Below are positions 49,038 to 60,927 of a stretch of DNA of 64,000 nucleotides, piece by piece. A program made the translations under genes and the position numbers. This stretch comes from JAIOQA01 sp035493675 (GTDB lineage Bacteria; Myxococcota_A; Polyangia; Haliangiales; Haliangiaceae): contig DATJIA010000138.1 of NCBI GenBank assembly GCA_035493675.1, positions 17,609 to 81,608 on the forward strand, read 5' to 3'. Below the pieces are notes generated by a model. The model was not told where the DNA came from. It did no database searches and was given only the letters and a program-made list of their open reading frames with translations. The stretch's first letter is position 1. Every line of letters begins with the position of its first letter.

Positions 49038-49832
49038 CTAAGCGCGCCGGCGCCGCTTCGGCGCCTTCTCGGCCTCTTCGTACACGCGGATCTCGCTCTC
49101 GGCGGTGGTCTGCACCGCTTCGAGATACAGCGAGAGCAGCGCGACCGAGTCGCCGCGGAGTGACTCGTAGTAGCGCTGGCGATCGATCGAGTGCAGCACC
49201 GCGACCGGGTAGGCCGCCTCTTGCAGGATCAGGTTCGACACGATGCGCGCGCTGCGCCCGGTCGCCTTCGCCCACGGGAAGATCTGCATGACCTTCAGGT
49301 GCAGCGTGCATGCGCGCTCGATCGCGTGCATCTGGCGCGTCGCCGGTTCCTCGATCCATTCCGCGAGCTTGCGCATCAGCGGCTGGATTTTCTCGGGCGG
49401 CGCGATGTCGTGATAGTAGAGCCGGTGGAGCGGGTTCTCCTTGCGATACGGGAGACCCTTCGCCTTCTCTTCCGGCGACAACATCGCGTAGATGTCGCGG
49501 ATCGTGTCGAGCTTCAGCGGCTTCTTCTTGTTCGCCGCGAGCTCCGCCGCGTAGTTGCACGCGTCGTCGAACCGCTTGATCTCCTCGTAGCTCGGGATCA
49601 ATGACGGGTCGCTGATGATCGTGGGATCGACCGCGGCCTTGATCTCGCTGTAGCTCAGCACTTCGCCTTCGAGCGCGGCGTCGTGATGGATGAGCGAGAT
49701 GCGAAGTCGCTGCTGGAACTCCTTGCGAACGGCGGGAGCGCACTGCGCGTGCTTCGATCTCCAGACAGCAACGATGCGCTCGACTTCCGCGAAGCGTCCG
49801 TCGATGTCTTCTGTTTCCTTGTATCTAAGCAC
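49038..49832 (-). CDS. Fic-domain-like protein with degenerate active site
   Basis: A 264-residue protein with Fic-fold features: an N-terminal helix with AALEGE (residues 52-57) in the place of the class II autoinhibitory S/T-x-x-x-E-G/N motif, a Fic domain core with ACTLHLKVMQIFPWAKATGRSARIVSNLIL, where the active Fic motif HPFxxGNGRxxR is expected. Here it reads FPWAKATGRSAR (185-196): the catalytic His is Phe, and Gly-Asn are Ala-Thr, while the Gly-Arg-x-x-Arg end is kept. It can hardly be an AMP transferase and may be a binding or regulatory relic. GTG start with an own sigma-70-like promoter, in a region less GC-rich than its neighbours. Confidence 0.78.
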   Translation of the reverse strand: MLRYKETEDIDGRFAEVERIVAVWRSKHAQCAPAVRKEFQQRLRISLIHHDAALEGEVLSYSEIKAAVDPTIISDPSLIPSYEEIKRFDDACNYAAELAANKKKPLKLDTIRDIYAMLSPEEKAKGLPYRKENPLHRLYYHDIAPPEKIQPLMRKLAEWIEEPATRQMHAIERACTLHLKVMQIFPWAKATGRSARIVSNLILQEAAYPVAVLHSIDRQRYYESLRGDSVALLSLYLEAVQTTAESEIRVYEEAEKAPKRRRRA

Positions 49833-49873
49833 GTGTTTTTCCTGCCGGTTCCGCCCTGCTTCCGAGCCTGTGA

Positions 49874-49902
49874 ATACTAGCCAAGCGGTATAGAGCCGTC
49901 AA
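49874..49902 (-). promoter_or_regulatory. sigma-70-like promoter of the Fic-like gene (TTGACG - 17 bp - TAGTAT)
   Basis: On the minus strand, TTGACG (49902-49897) and TAGTAT (49879-49874) are 17 bp apart. The leader would be about 35 nt, with AGGAAAA before the GTG at 49832. Confidence 0.65.
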
Positions 49903-50014
49903 GGAATCCGATGGGGGCATACATGAACATAAGAACAGGTGATTCCGAATACGTACGATCACTCAACGTCTCGAAACTCCAAAACTTGCCCCGAGAATCC
50001 ACACCTCTTTAATG

Positions 50015-50025
50015 GGGGAATCCCC
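50015..50025 (+). promoter_or_regulatory. GGGGAATCCCC palindrome directly before the rsmH start
   Basis: A perfect 5-bp palindrome around one base ends at the nucleotide before GTG 50026 and includes the only Shine-Dalgarno-like G-run. TTGCCC about 30 nt upstream with TTAATG after 17 bp is a weak promoter candidate for the dcw cluster. The 190-bp gap has no mraZ. Confidence 0.4.
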
Positions 50026-50984
<959 letters not shown>

Positions 50985-50988
<4 letters not shown>

Positions 50989-51332
50989 GCCCGCCGATCC
51001 CACCGCGCGTCTATTCCCTCCTGCGTTCGGCGCGCCCCGCCGGCGCGAAGAACGTCGTGATCGGGCTCGTGCTCGCCGCGATCGCGATCGGCGCGCTCGG
51101 CATCATGCGCGTCGCGCGCCGTCACGAGATCGTGAAGCTCGGCTTCGAGCTGTCGTCGAAGACCGAGCAGCTGCGCAAGCTCTCCGACGAGAACCGCGCG
51201 CTCGAGCTCGAGCGATCCACGCTCGCCGATCCGAAACGCATCCGCGCGCTCGCCGCCGCGCTCGGCATGGTGTCGGTCCCGCCCGACGCGATCCGGATCG
51301 TTCCGGCCGCGCCCAGAGAGGCGATGCGATGA
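50985..51332 (+). CDS. ftsL: FtsL-like cell-division protein
   Basis: A 115-residue bitopic protein: short cytoplasmic N-terminus, one transmembrane helix (VVIGLVLAAIAIGALGIMRV, about 24-43) and a heptad-rich periplasmic segment (KLGFELSSKTEQLRKLSDENRALELERSTL) that can form a coiled coil, followed by the FtsL-type RIRALAAALGM turn. Sequence identity to FtsL is low as usual; position between rsmH and ftsI and the topology carry the call. It bridges FtsI and FtsB in the divisome. ATGA overlaps on both sides. Confidence 0.85.
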
Positions 51333-53335
51333 TCGCGAACAAGAAGCCGAAGCCGGTGACGCCCGGCATCCCGCGCGCCGCGCGCACGCGCGCCTACGCG
51401 GCGGCGGCGTTCATGTCGCTCCTGTTCGGCGGCGTCGCGTACGAGGCGTACGCGCTCGAGGTGCGCGACAACCCGCACTATCGCGAGCTCGCCGATCGCC
51501 AGCACGTGCGCACGTACGAGATCGCCGCGCCGCGCGGCGCGATCAACGATCTGCGCGGGCGCCCGCTCGCGGTCTCGACCGACGCCGACTCGATCTACGC
51601 CGATCCGCGCGAGGTCGTCGACATCCCCGGCACCGCCGAGAAGCTCGCGAAGATCCTCGGGCTCGATCAGGCGGACCTCGAGGACAAGCTCGCCGGCGAC
51701 AAGCGCTTCGTGTGGATCGCGCGCCACGTGAACAGCACGCAGGCCGGCGCGCTGCGCAAGGCGAAGCTCGCCGGCATCGGCGTGACCAGCGAGCCGATGC
51801 GTCACTACCCCGGCGGCGCCAGCGGCGGCCCCGTGATCGGCGTCGCCGGCATCGACGGCAAGGGCCTCGACGGCCTCGAGCTCAAGCTCGACACGCTGCT
51901 CACCGGCGAGCGCGCGAAGCTCGACGCGATCCGCGACGTCAAGGGCAAGGTCCTGCTCGAGGACGGGCTGGTCGACGCCGCGCCGGGCGCGACCGTCACG
52001 CTGACGATCGATCGCACGATCCAGACGATCGCCGACGCCGCGATCGCCGACGCGGTCGAGTCGAACAAGGCCAAGAGCGGCGTCGCGATCGTGCTCGAGG
52101 TCGGCACCGGCCGCGTGCTCGCGATCGCGAACTATCCGACCTTCGATCCCAACGCCGCCGACGTCGTGCACACCGACGCGCGCGATCGCGCGGTCACCGA
52201 TACGTACGAGATCGGATCGGTGATGAAGCCGTTCGCGGTCGCGACCGCGCTCGAGGACGGCGTCACGCGCCCCGACGAGGAATGGGACACCGAGAACGGC
52301 GAGTGGCAGATGTCGTCGAAGGATCGTCCGATCCGCGACACCCACGCGCATCCGTCCTTGACCACCAGCGAGATCATCAAGCACTCGTCGAACATCGGCG
52401 CGGCGAAGATCGGCCTGCGCCTCGGCGCGCAGCGGCTCGCGGCCGGCTTCCGCGCGTTCGGCTTCGGCGCGCGCACCGGCATCGAGCTGCCCGGCGAGCA
52501 GCCCGGCACGATCCGCGATCCGCGCACGTGGCGCGACAGCGAGCTCGCGCGCATGACGTTCGGCTACGGGATCACGGTCACGCCGATCCAGCTCGCGGCG
52601 GCGATCGCGTCGTTCGGCAACGGCGGCATGTACGTGCCGCCGCGCATCGTCGAGTCGATCGTCGACGGTGAAGGCCACGTGATCCGCGCGCGCAGCGCCG
52701 AGCCGCGCCGCGCGGTCAGCGAGAAGACCGCCGCGCAGATGATCCCGATGCTCGCGTCGGTGTTCGATCGCGGCAAGGAAGGCGGCACGGCGAAGGACAT
52801 CTACGTCGCGGGCTTCGCGTGCATGGGCAAGACCGGCACCGCGCACAAGTACGATCCGGCGATGCACGCGTACTCGCCCGATCGCTACTTCTCGTCGTTC
52901 GCCGGCCTCGCGCCGCTCGATCATCCGCGCGTCGCGATCATCGCGATCGTCGACGAGCCGTCGGGCGGCGACTATTACGGCGGAAAGGTGGCGGGCCCGG
53001 TGTTCGCGCGGGTCGCGAGCGAGACCTTGCGGTACCTCGGCGTGCCCGGCGGATCGATCGAGATCCCGCCGCCGCCGGGCGTCACGCCGATCGTTCCCAA
53101 GGCCAAGAAGGACGTCCCGCCGCTTCCGGTCGTCGAAGATCTGCCGCCCGCGGTCGGGCCCGATTTCCGCGGCATGAGCGTCGCGAAGGCGCTCGACGCG
53201 GCGCGCGCCGCCGGCGTGCGCGTCGAGATCAGCGGCACCGGTCGCGCGGTTTCGGAGGAGGTCCTGTCCGTCGAGCCGCCGATCGTGCGAGTCGTCTTCG
53301 CCGAGCGGGCCGTAAGTACGCGAGGCCTCCCGTGA
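51329..53335 (+). CDS. ftsI: division-specific penicillin-binding protein (FtsI/PBP3) with PASTA domain
   Basis: A 668-residue class B PBP. N-terminal membrane anchor (about 22-43), dimerisation domain with RGAINDLRGRPLAVS, and a transpeptidase domain with SxxK (Ser 297-Val-Met-Lys 300), SxN (Ser 353-Ser-Asn 355) and KTG (501-503). The C-terminus adds one PASTA domain (about 597-655, VGPDFRGMSVAKALDAARAAGVRVEI), unusual for Gram-negative FtsI but found in myxobacteria and Gram-positive SpoVD/PBP2x. It cross-links septal peptidoglycan. Coupled to ftsL by ATGA. Confidence 0.96.
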   Translation: MIANKKPKPVTPGIPRAARTRAYAAAAFMSLLFGGVAYEAYALEVRDNPHYRELADRQHVRTYEIAAPRGAINDLRGRPLAVSTDADSIYADPREVVDIPGTAEKLAKILGLDQADLEDKLAGDKRFVWIARHVNSTQAGALRKAKLAGIGVTSEPMRHYPGGASGGPVIGVAGIDGKGLDGLELKLDTLLTGERAKLDAIRDVKGKVLLEDGLVDAAPGATVTLTIDRTIQTIADAAIADAVESNKAKSGVAIVLEVGTGRVLAIANYPTFDPNAADVVHTDARDRAVTDTYEIGSVMKPFAVATALEDGVTRPDEEWDTENGEWQMSSKDRPIRDTHAHPSLTTSEIIKHSSNIGAAKIGLRLGAQRLAAGFRAFGFGARTGIELPGEQPGTIRDPRTWRDSELARMTFGYGITVTPIQLAAAIASFGNGGMYVPPRIVESIVDGEGHVIRARSAEPRRAVSEKTAAQMIPMLASVFDRGKEGGTAKDIYVAGFACMGKTGTAHKYDPAMHAYSPDRYFSSFAGLAPLDHPRVAIIAIVDEPSGGDYYGGKVAGPVFARVASETLRYLGVPGGSIEIPPPPGVTPIVPKAKKDVPPLPVVEDLPPAVGPDFRGMSVAKALDAARAAGVRVEISGTGRAVSEEVLSVEPPIVRVVFAERAVSTRGLP

Positions 53336-53382
53336 GCCTTGCCAGGGCGCATGAAATCGGCAAGTCTCCGCGTTCTTAACGC

Positions 53383-56114
<2,732 letters not shown>

Positions 56115-56115
<1 letters not shown>

Positions 56116-57248
56116 TGCTGTACTGGCTCTTCTACACGGTGCTCTCCAAGCACGCGTCGTTCCTGCGCGTGTTCCGCTATCCGTCGACGCGCATCATCGC
56201 CGGCGCGATCACCGCGCTGATGCTCTCGTTCTTGATCGGCCCGTGGTTCATCGAGCGGCTCAAGGCGAAGCAGTACGGCCAGCAGATCCGCGACGACGGC
56301 CCGCAGACGCACAAGAAGAAGGCCGGCACGCCGACGATGGGCGGCTCGCTGATCCTCTTCTGCCTCGTGATGTCGACGCTGCTCTGGTGCGACCTCTCGA
56401 ACAAGCTGGTGTGGCTCGCGCTCTCGGTCACCGTCGCGTTCGGCGCGATCGGCTTCGCCGACGACTACGCGAAGGTCACCAAGAAGAACACCAAGGGCGT
56501 GCCCGGCAAGCTCCGCCTCGCGCTCGAGTTCGCGATCGCCGGGGCCGCGATGACGTACCTCTTCACGTCGGACGCGCTGCCGCCCGACGTGCGCTTGCAC
56601 CTGCAGCTGCCGTTCACGAACTTCTACGACTCGCAGATCATCCTGCCGGCGTGGCTCTACATCGTCGGCGCGACCTTCGTCGTCGTCGGCACGGCGAACG
56701 CGGTGAACCTCACCGACGGCCTCGACGGCCTCGCGATCGGTCCGTCGATCATGAACGCCGGCACCTTCCTCGTGCTCGCGTACATCGCGGGCGTGTCGAC
56801 GACGATCATCGGCGCCGGCGGCGTCGAGATGAACATCGCCGAGTACCTGCACGTCGCGCACGTGCCGGACTCGGCGGAGCTCGCGATCTTCTGCGCGGGC
56901 CTGTTCGGCGCCGGCGTCGGCTTCCTCTGGTACAACACGTACCCGGCGTCGGTGTTCATGGGCGACGTCGGATCGCTCTCGCTCGGCGGCGCGATCGGCA
57001 TGCTCGCGGTCTTGACGAAGAACGAGGTGATCCTCGCGATCGTCGGCGGCTTGTTCGTGATCGAGGCGCTCAGCGTGATCATCCAGGTCGGATCGTTCAA
57101 GATGCGCGGCAAGCGCGTGTTCAAGATGGCGCCGATCCACCACCACTACGAGCTGAAGGGGTGGGAGGAGCCGAAGATCATCGTGCGCTTCTGGCTGGTG
57201 AGCGCGCTGCTCGCGTTGATCGCGCTCGGGACGTTGAAGCTGCGATGA
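56115..57248 (+). CDS. mraY: phospho-MurNAc-pentapeptide translocase MraY
   Basis: A 377-residue polytopic enzyme with the MraY signatures: IRDDGPQTHKKKAGTPTMGG, GFADDYAKVTKKNTKG, NAVNLTDGLDGLAIGPS, GDVGSLSLGG and the His motif FKMAPIHHHYELKGW. It transfers phospho-MurNAc-pentapeptide to undecaprenyl phosphate, making lipid I. About ten transmembrane helices. The ATG overlaps the murF stop (TGATG) and the stop overlaps murD (ATGA). Confidence 0.97.
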
Positions 57249-58654
57249 TGGATCTGCAGGGGAAGAAGGTCGTCGTCGTCGGGATGGCGCAGACCGGCGT
57301 CGCGCTCGCGCGCTTCTGCGCGAAGCGCGGCGCGAAGGTGATCGTCACCGACGCGAAGCCGATCGAGAAGCTCGGCGACGCGAAGGCCGCGCTGCAGGAC
57401 ACGGTGACGTGGGAGGTCGGCGGCCATCGCGCCAGTAGCTTCACGAGCGCCGATCTGGTCGTCATGTCTCCCGGCGTGCCGCAGCTGCCCGAGATGGCCG
57501 CGGCGCGCGCCGCCGGCGTCGACGTGTGGGCCGAGATCGAGCTCGCGTCTCGCTTCCTGCACCCGGGCGCGCAGCTCGTCGCGATCACCGGCACCAACGG
57601 CAAGTCGACGACGACCGCGCTCACCGGCGCGTTGTGCGCCGAGAGCGGGCATCCCACCTTCTGCGGCGGCAACCTCGGCAACATGCCGATGATCGACGCC
57701 GTCGATCATCCCGCGAACCGCGACGGCGGCTTGATCGTCGTCGAGGTCGCGGCGTTCATGCTCGAGAACTGCGTCTCGTTCCGGCCGAACGTCGGCGTCT
57801 TGACCAACATCACCGAGGATCACCTCGATCGCTTCGGCACGATGGAGCGCTACGCCGAGATGAAGGGCCGCATCTGGGACTGGCAGAAGGCCGGCGACCT
57901 CGCGATCGCGAACGCCGCCGACGAGTGGGTCGTGCGCGAGACCGCGTCGGTGCAACACGATCTGTGCTGGTTCGACTCGCGCTTCGGCGCGACGCCCGCG
58001 CGCGGCGCGTCGATGAGCGCGGACCGCAAGTCGATCGTCCTGCGCGGCGTGCCCGGCTGCGCGCCCGAGGAGCGCTACCCGACGGGCGATCTGATCATCG
58101 TCGGCAATCACAACATGGAGAACGCGATGTGCGCGTACATGGCGGCGCGCGCGGTCGGCGTCTCCGTCGACGACGTGCGCGCCGGCGCGCGTCGCTATCG
58201 TCCGCTGCCGCACCGCATGGAGCTGGTCGGCGACAAGGACGACATCTTCTATTACGACGACTCGAAGGGCACCAACGTCGCGTCGGTCGCGGCGAGCGTG
58301 CGCGGCTTCCCGCGGCAGCTCGTGTTGATCGCGGGCGGCGTCGACAAGGGCGGCTCGTACGCGCCGATGCTCGAGGCGCTCGACGGCGTGTGCAAGGGCA
58401 TCGTCTTGATCGGCAAGGCGGCGCCGCTGATCCGCGCCGCCGCCGAAGCCCACGGCGTGACGTATCCGCTCGTCGACGCGACCGACATGCACGACGCGGT
58501 CGCGCGCGCGACCGCGCTGTGTCTTGCGGGCGACGCGGTCGTGCTGAGCCCCGCGTGCGCCAGCTACGACATGTTCCAGAACTTCGGCCATCGCGGCCGC
58601 GTGTTCCGTGACGCGGTCAGCGCGGTGGGCGCGCAGCGTCTCGATCTCGCTTGA
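57245..58654 (+). CDS. murD: UDP-N-acetylmuramoylalanine--D-glutamate ligase MurD
   Basis: A 469-residue Mur ligase: KKVVVVGMAQTGVALARFCAKRG (Rossmann), SPGVP, P-loop GTNGKSTT, GGNLGNMP, then VVEVAAFMLENC where most MurDs have ELSSFQLE, NITEDHLDRFGTMERYAEMKGRIW, GNHNMENAMCA, YRPLPHRMELV, DDSKGTNVASV, LIAGGVDKGGSY and SPACASYDMFQNFGHRG. It adds D-glutamate to UDP-MurNAc-L-Ala. The EVAAFMLE change is a departure next to the metal site. Starts at ATG 57245 (or the following ATG), overlapping mraY. Confidence 0.96.
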   Translation: MMDLQGKKVVVVGMAQTGVALARFCAKRGAKVIVTDAKPIEKLGDAKAALQDTVTWEVGGHRASSFTSADLVVMSPGVPQLPEMAAARAAGVDVWAEIELASRFLHPGAQLVAITGTNGKSTTTALTGALCAESGHPTFCGGNLGNMPMIDAVDHPANRDGGLIVVEVAAFMLENCVSFRPNVGVLTNITEDHLDRFGTMERYAEMKGRIWDWQKAGDLAIANAADEWVVRETASVQHDLCWFDSRFGATPARGASMSADRKSIVLRGVPGCAPEERYPTGDLIIVGNHNMENAMCAYMAARAVGVSVDDVRAGARRYRPLPHRMELVGDKDDIFYYDDSKGTNVASVAASVRGFPRQLVLIAGGVDKGGSYAPMLEALDGVCKGIVLIGKAAPLIRAAAEAHGVTYPLVDATDMHDAVARATALCLAGDAVVLSPACASYDMFQNFGHRGRVFRDAVSAVGAQRLDLA

Positions 58655-58685
58655 CCCGCGAGCCGCGCGGCGTGAATGTCCGCGC

Positions 58686-59759
58686 ATGCGGGGGATCGCG
58701 ATCGTCGTGGTGTTGGGCGCGTGCGCGCCGCACTTCGATCGCGCGGCGCACAGCGGACGCGACGCCGATCCGTGGGGCGCGCACCAGCTCGAGATCGAGC
58801 ACGGCGAGGCGCGCGCGCACGGGATCGTCACGGCGCGCGGCGGCGACGCCGACGACTGGTTCGCGTTCGAGGTCCCCGATCAGCACGGATGCCCGCAGGA
58901 GATCGAGGTGAAGCTGCGCTGGCGGACGCCGCGCCCCGAGCTGCGGCTCGCGCTCGCGGTCTACGATCTCCACCAGCGCAGGCTCGCGCCGACGCGCCGC
59001 GATCCGCATTCGCGCGTCGCGGTGATCCACGCGCACCCCGGCGATCGATTTTTCGCGAAGGTCTTCGCGCCGCGCCACGACGACGCGGGCGAGTACAAGC
59101 TCGACGTGCGCGCGGAGCCGTGGCAGTGCGACCTCGGACCGCCGCCGATCGAGCTGATCCGCCCGCCGGGCTATCGCACGCCGGCGCTGGCCCCGACGCT
59201 CGATCACGAGATCGCGGACGTCACCCGGATCCGGATCGACGGCGATCTCCGACACGGCGTCGCGTGGATCGCGGCCGGATCTGCGCGCGGCATCGACGAG
59301 CATTGGTGGGGTCAGCTGGTCGACCGAGGCGGGAACGTGGTGCCCGACAGCACGTTCCTCGTGCGGAACGTCAGCGCCGATCTCAGCACCGGCGAGCTCC
59401 TCCACGCCGACGCGATGGAGGCGGCCGCCGCCGGCGGTGACGTCTGGACCGCGGTCCTCACCGGACCGCGCGTGATGCCCGAGCCCGTCGAGCTCGATCC
59501 GACACGCGCGACGATCGACGCGCGGCTGTCGTCGGTGAGCGGCCTGTCGAGCGGCGACGTGCTCGTCGAGCTCGATCGCGGGCGCGCCGACGGCGTCGAG
59601 CTCGGCTGGCGCGGCGTGCTCGCGTACGCGAGCGGCGTGCGCGTGCCGCGCAGTCACTTCGTCGTGATCGATGTTTCGCTCCATCGATCGATCGGGCTCG
59701 TCACGCAGCTCGTGATCACCGATCCGGACCACTTGCACGCAGTCCTTACATCACCATGA
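58686..59759 (+). CDS. lipoprotein with PPC-like domain and two small beta-barrel (SH3-like) domains
   Basis: A 357-residue predicted lipoprotein (MRGIAIVVVLGAC). Residues about 25-150 resemble a bacterial pre-peptidase C-terminal (PPC) sandwich: GIVTARGGDADDWFAFEVPD, ELRLALAVYDL, HPGDRFFAKVFA. Two related modules follow: GSARGIDEHWWGQLVDRGGNVVPDSTFLV (about 195-250) and LDRGRADGVELGWRGVLAYASGVRVPRSHFVVIDV (about 295-345). The second is clearly repeated in the protein encoded at 60598-60927. No enzymatic site. It is 31 nt after murD and overlaps the next gene (ATGA), so belongs to the dcw transcript. Confidence 0.72.
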   Translation: MRGIAIVVVLGACAPHFDRAAHSGRDADPWGAHQLEIEHGEARAHGIVTARGGDADDWFAFEVPDQHGCPQEIEVKLRWRTPRPELRLALAVYDLHQRRLAPTRRDPHSRVAVIHAHPGDRFFAKVFAPRHDDAGEYKLDVRAEPWQCDLGPPPIELIRPPGYRTPALAPTLDHEIADVTRIRIDGDLRHGVAWIAAGSARGIDEHWWGQLVDRGGNVVPDSTFLVRNVSADLSTGELLHADAMEAAAAGGDVWTAVLTGPRVMPEPVELDPTRATIDARLSSVSGLSSGDVLVELDRGRADGVELGWRGVLAYASGVRVPRSHFVVIDVSLHRSIGLVTQLVITDPDHLHAVLTSP

Positions 59760-60598
59760 CGAACTCTTCATCGAAGCTCGGCTCCCTCATGCATCGTTCG
59801 ATCTTCCTCGCGCTCGCGCTCGCCGCGTGCATGCCCTCGCCGCAACAGCTCGCGATCAACAACGTCGCGTCGACGCGCGTCGACGCGCACCAGCGACCGG
59901 GCCCGCGCCAGGCGCAGGCGTACGCCGACGCGATCGACGAGGCGTACAAGGCGGGCGCGTACAAGGAGAACCCGCGCGGCCTGCAGCTCGACGTCGACGA
60001 CGCCGCCGCGGTGCTCGACGCCGCCTCGATGAACGGCGGCAACGACGCGCCGACCTTGATCGCGTGGAAGGCGCTCTTGTTCGTCGACGCGAATCGCTAC
60101 GACGACGGGCTGAAGATGTTCCAGGCGTCGATGGAGATGGGGCCGAACCGCATGGCCGCGCGCAACCTCGCCGTGATCTACGGCGCCGCGAACCTGCCGC
60201 AGAAGGTCGGCGAGGTCTGCGCCGCGACGGTGCCGGTGCTCGTCGATCCCGACGATCAGTACGACCTGATCGAGCTGTGCAACCGCAACATGAACGCGAT
60301 CTCCGACGAGGCCGCGATGTCGTGGGCGAGCCGCGACATCGTCGCGTGGTACCAGCAGGAGCACGCGCGGCGCGCGCAGGTCGCGCAGCAAGAGGAAGAG
60401 AAGCGCGAGCAGCGCGACGCGTACGAGCGCTCGGTCGTCAGCGACGCGCACGTGTGCGCGGATCGTTGCAACCAGCGCGGCTATCAGTGCGAGTCGCGCT
60501 GCGGCGGCGATCAGAAGTGCGAGGATCTGTGCATCGACGCGGATCACGCGTGCGTGCAGTCGTGCGCGGATCAGGGCAACGGGAGGCTCGGGTACTGA
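59756..60598 (+). CDS. TPR-like lipoprotein with Cys-rich C-terminus
   Basis: A 280-residue predicted lipoprotein; leader reads through SLMHRSIFLALALAAC, so the true start may be the ATG at MHRSIF rather than the overlapping ATG at 59756. The middle is helical, TPR-like (APTLIAWKALLFVDANRYDDGLKMFQASMEMGPNRMAARNLAVIYGAA); a charged coiled coil (ARRAQVAQQEEEKREQRDAYER) leads to eight Cys in CADRCNQRGYQCESRCGG and on to CVQSCADQG. The Cys-rich end is probably disulphide-bonded outside the cytoplasm. Coupled to both neighbours. Confidence 0.7.
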   Translation: MTNSSSKLGSLMHRSIFLALALAACMPSPQQLAINNVASTRVDAHQRPGPRQAQAYADAIDEAYKAGAYKENPRGLQLDVDDAAAVLDAASMNGGNDAPTLIAWKALLFVDANRYDDGLKMFQASMEMGPNRMAARNLAVIYGAANLPQKVGEVCAATVPVLVDPDDQYDLIELCNRNMNAISDEAAMSWASRDIVAWYQQEHARRAQVAQQEEEKREQRDAYERSVVSDAHVCADRCNQRGYQCESRCGGDQKCEDLCIDADHACVQSCADQGNGRLGY

Positions 60599-60927
60599 TG
60601 CGCTGGCTCCTGGCGATCGCGATCGCGAGCGTGGTCGGCGTGATCGCGCTGGCCCCCGCGCCGGCTCAGGCGAAGCGCCTCGCCCCGACCGCAAAGGTCA
60701 TCAAGCTCGAGGTCCAGGGCAGCGACGTCGTGATCACGCTCGATCGAGGCAGCGATCAGGGCGTCACCGCCGGCTGGCGCGGACATCTCGTCAACGGCCG
60801 CGGCATCATGGTGCAGGGCAGCGCCTTCACGATCCTGCGCGTGACGAAGCGGACCTCGGTCGCGAAGGTGAAGCTCACGTTCGATCAGGTCAAGGCGTTC
60901 CCGCGCGCGATCATCGAGCCGCCGTGA
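60598..60927 (+). CDS. small periplasmic protein with one SH3-like domain, paralogous to part of 58686-59759
   Basis: A 109-residue protein with a signal peptide (WLLAIAIASVVGVIALAPAPAQA) and a single beta-domain: VVITLDRGSDQGVTAGWRGHLVNGRGIMVQGSAFTILRVTKRTS. This repeats the pattern LDRGRADGVELGWRGVL of the lipoprotein two genes upstream. The ATG overlaps the previous stop by one base (TGATG). It is the last of the three genes inserted between murD and ftsW. It converges, with a 17-nt overlap, on a lipoprotein gene. Confidence 0.72.
   Translation: MRWLLAIAIASVVGVIALAPAPAQAKRLAPTAKVIKLEVQGSDVVITLDRGSDQGVTAGWRGHLVNGRGIMVQGSAFTILRVTKRTSVAKVKLTFDQVKAFPRAIIEPP

Noticed and set aside
49939..50025. 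N-terminal extension of RsmH from ATG 49939
   Set aside because: The extension (MIPNTYDHSTSRNS...) has no similarity to RsmH and lies in the AT-richer upstream control region.
53338..53364. CTTGCC...GGCAAG as terminator between ftsI and murE-murF
   Set aside because: Only 6 bp with a 15-nt loop and no T-run; likely chance in a co-transcribed cluster.
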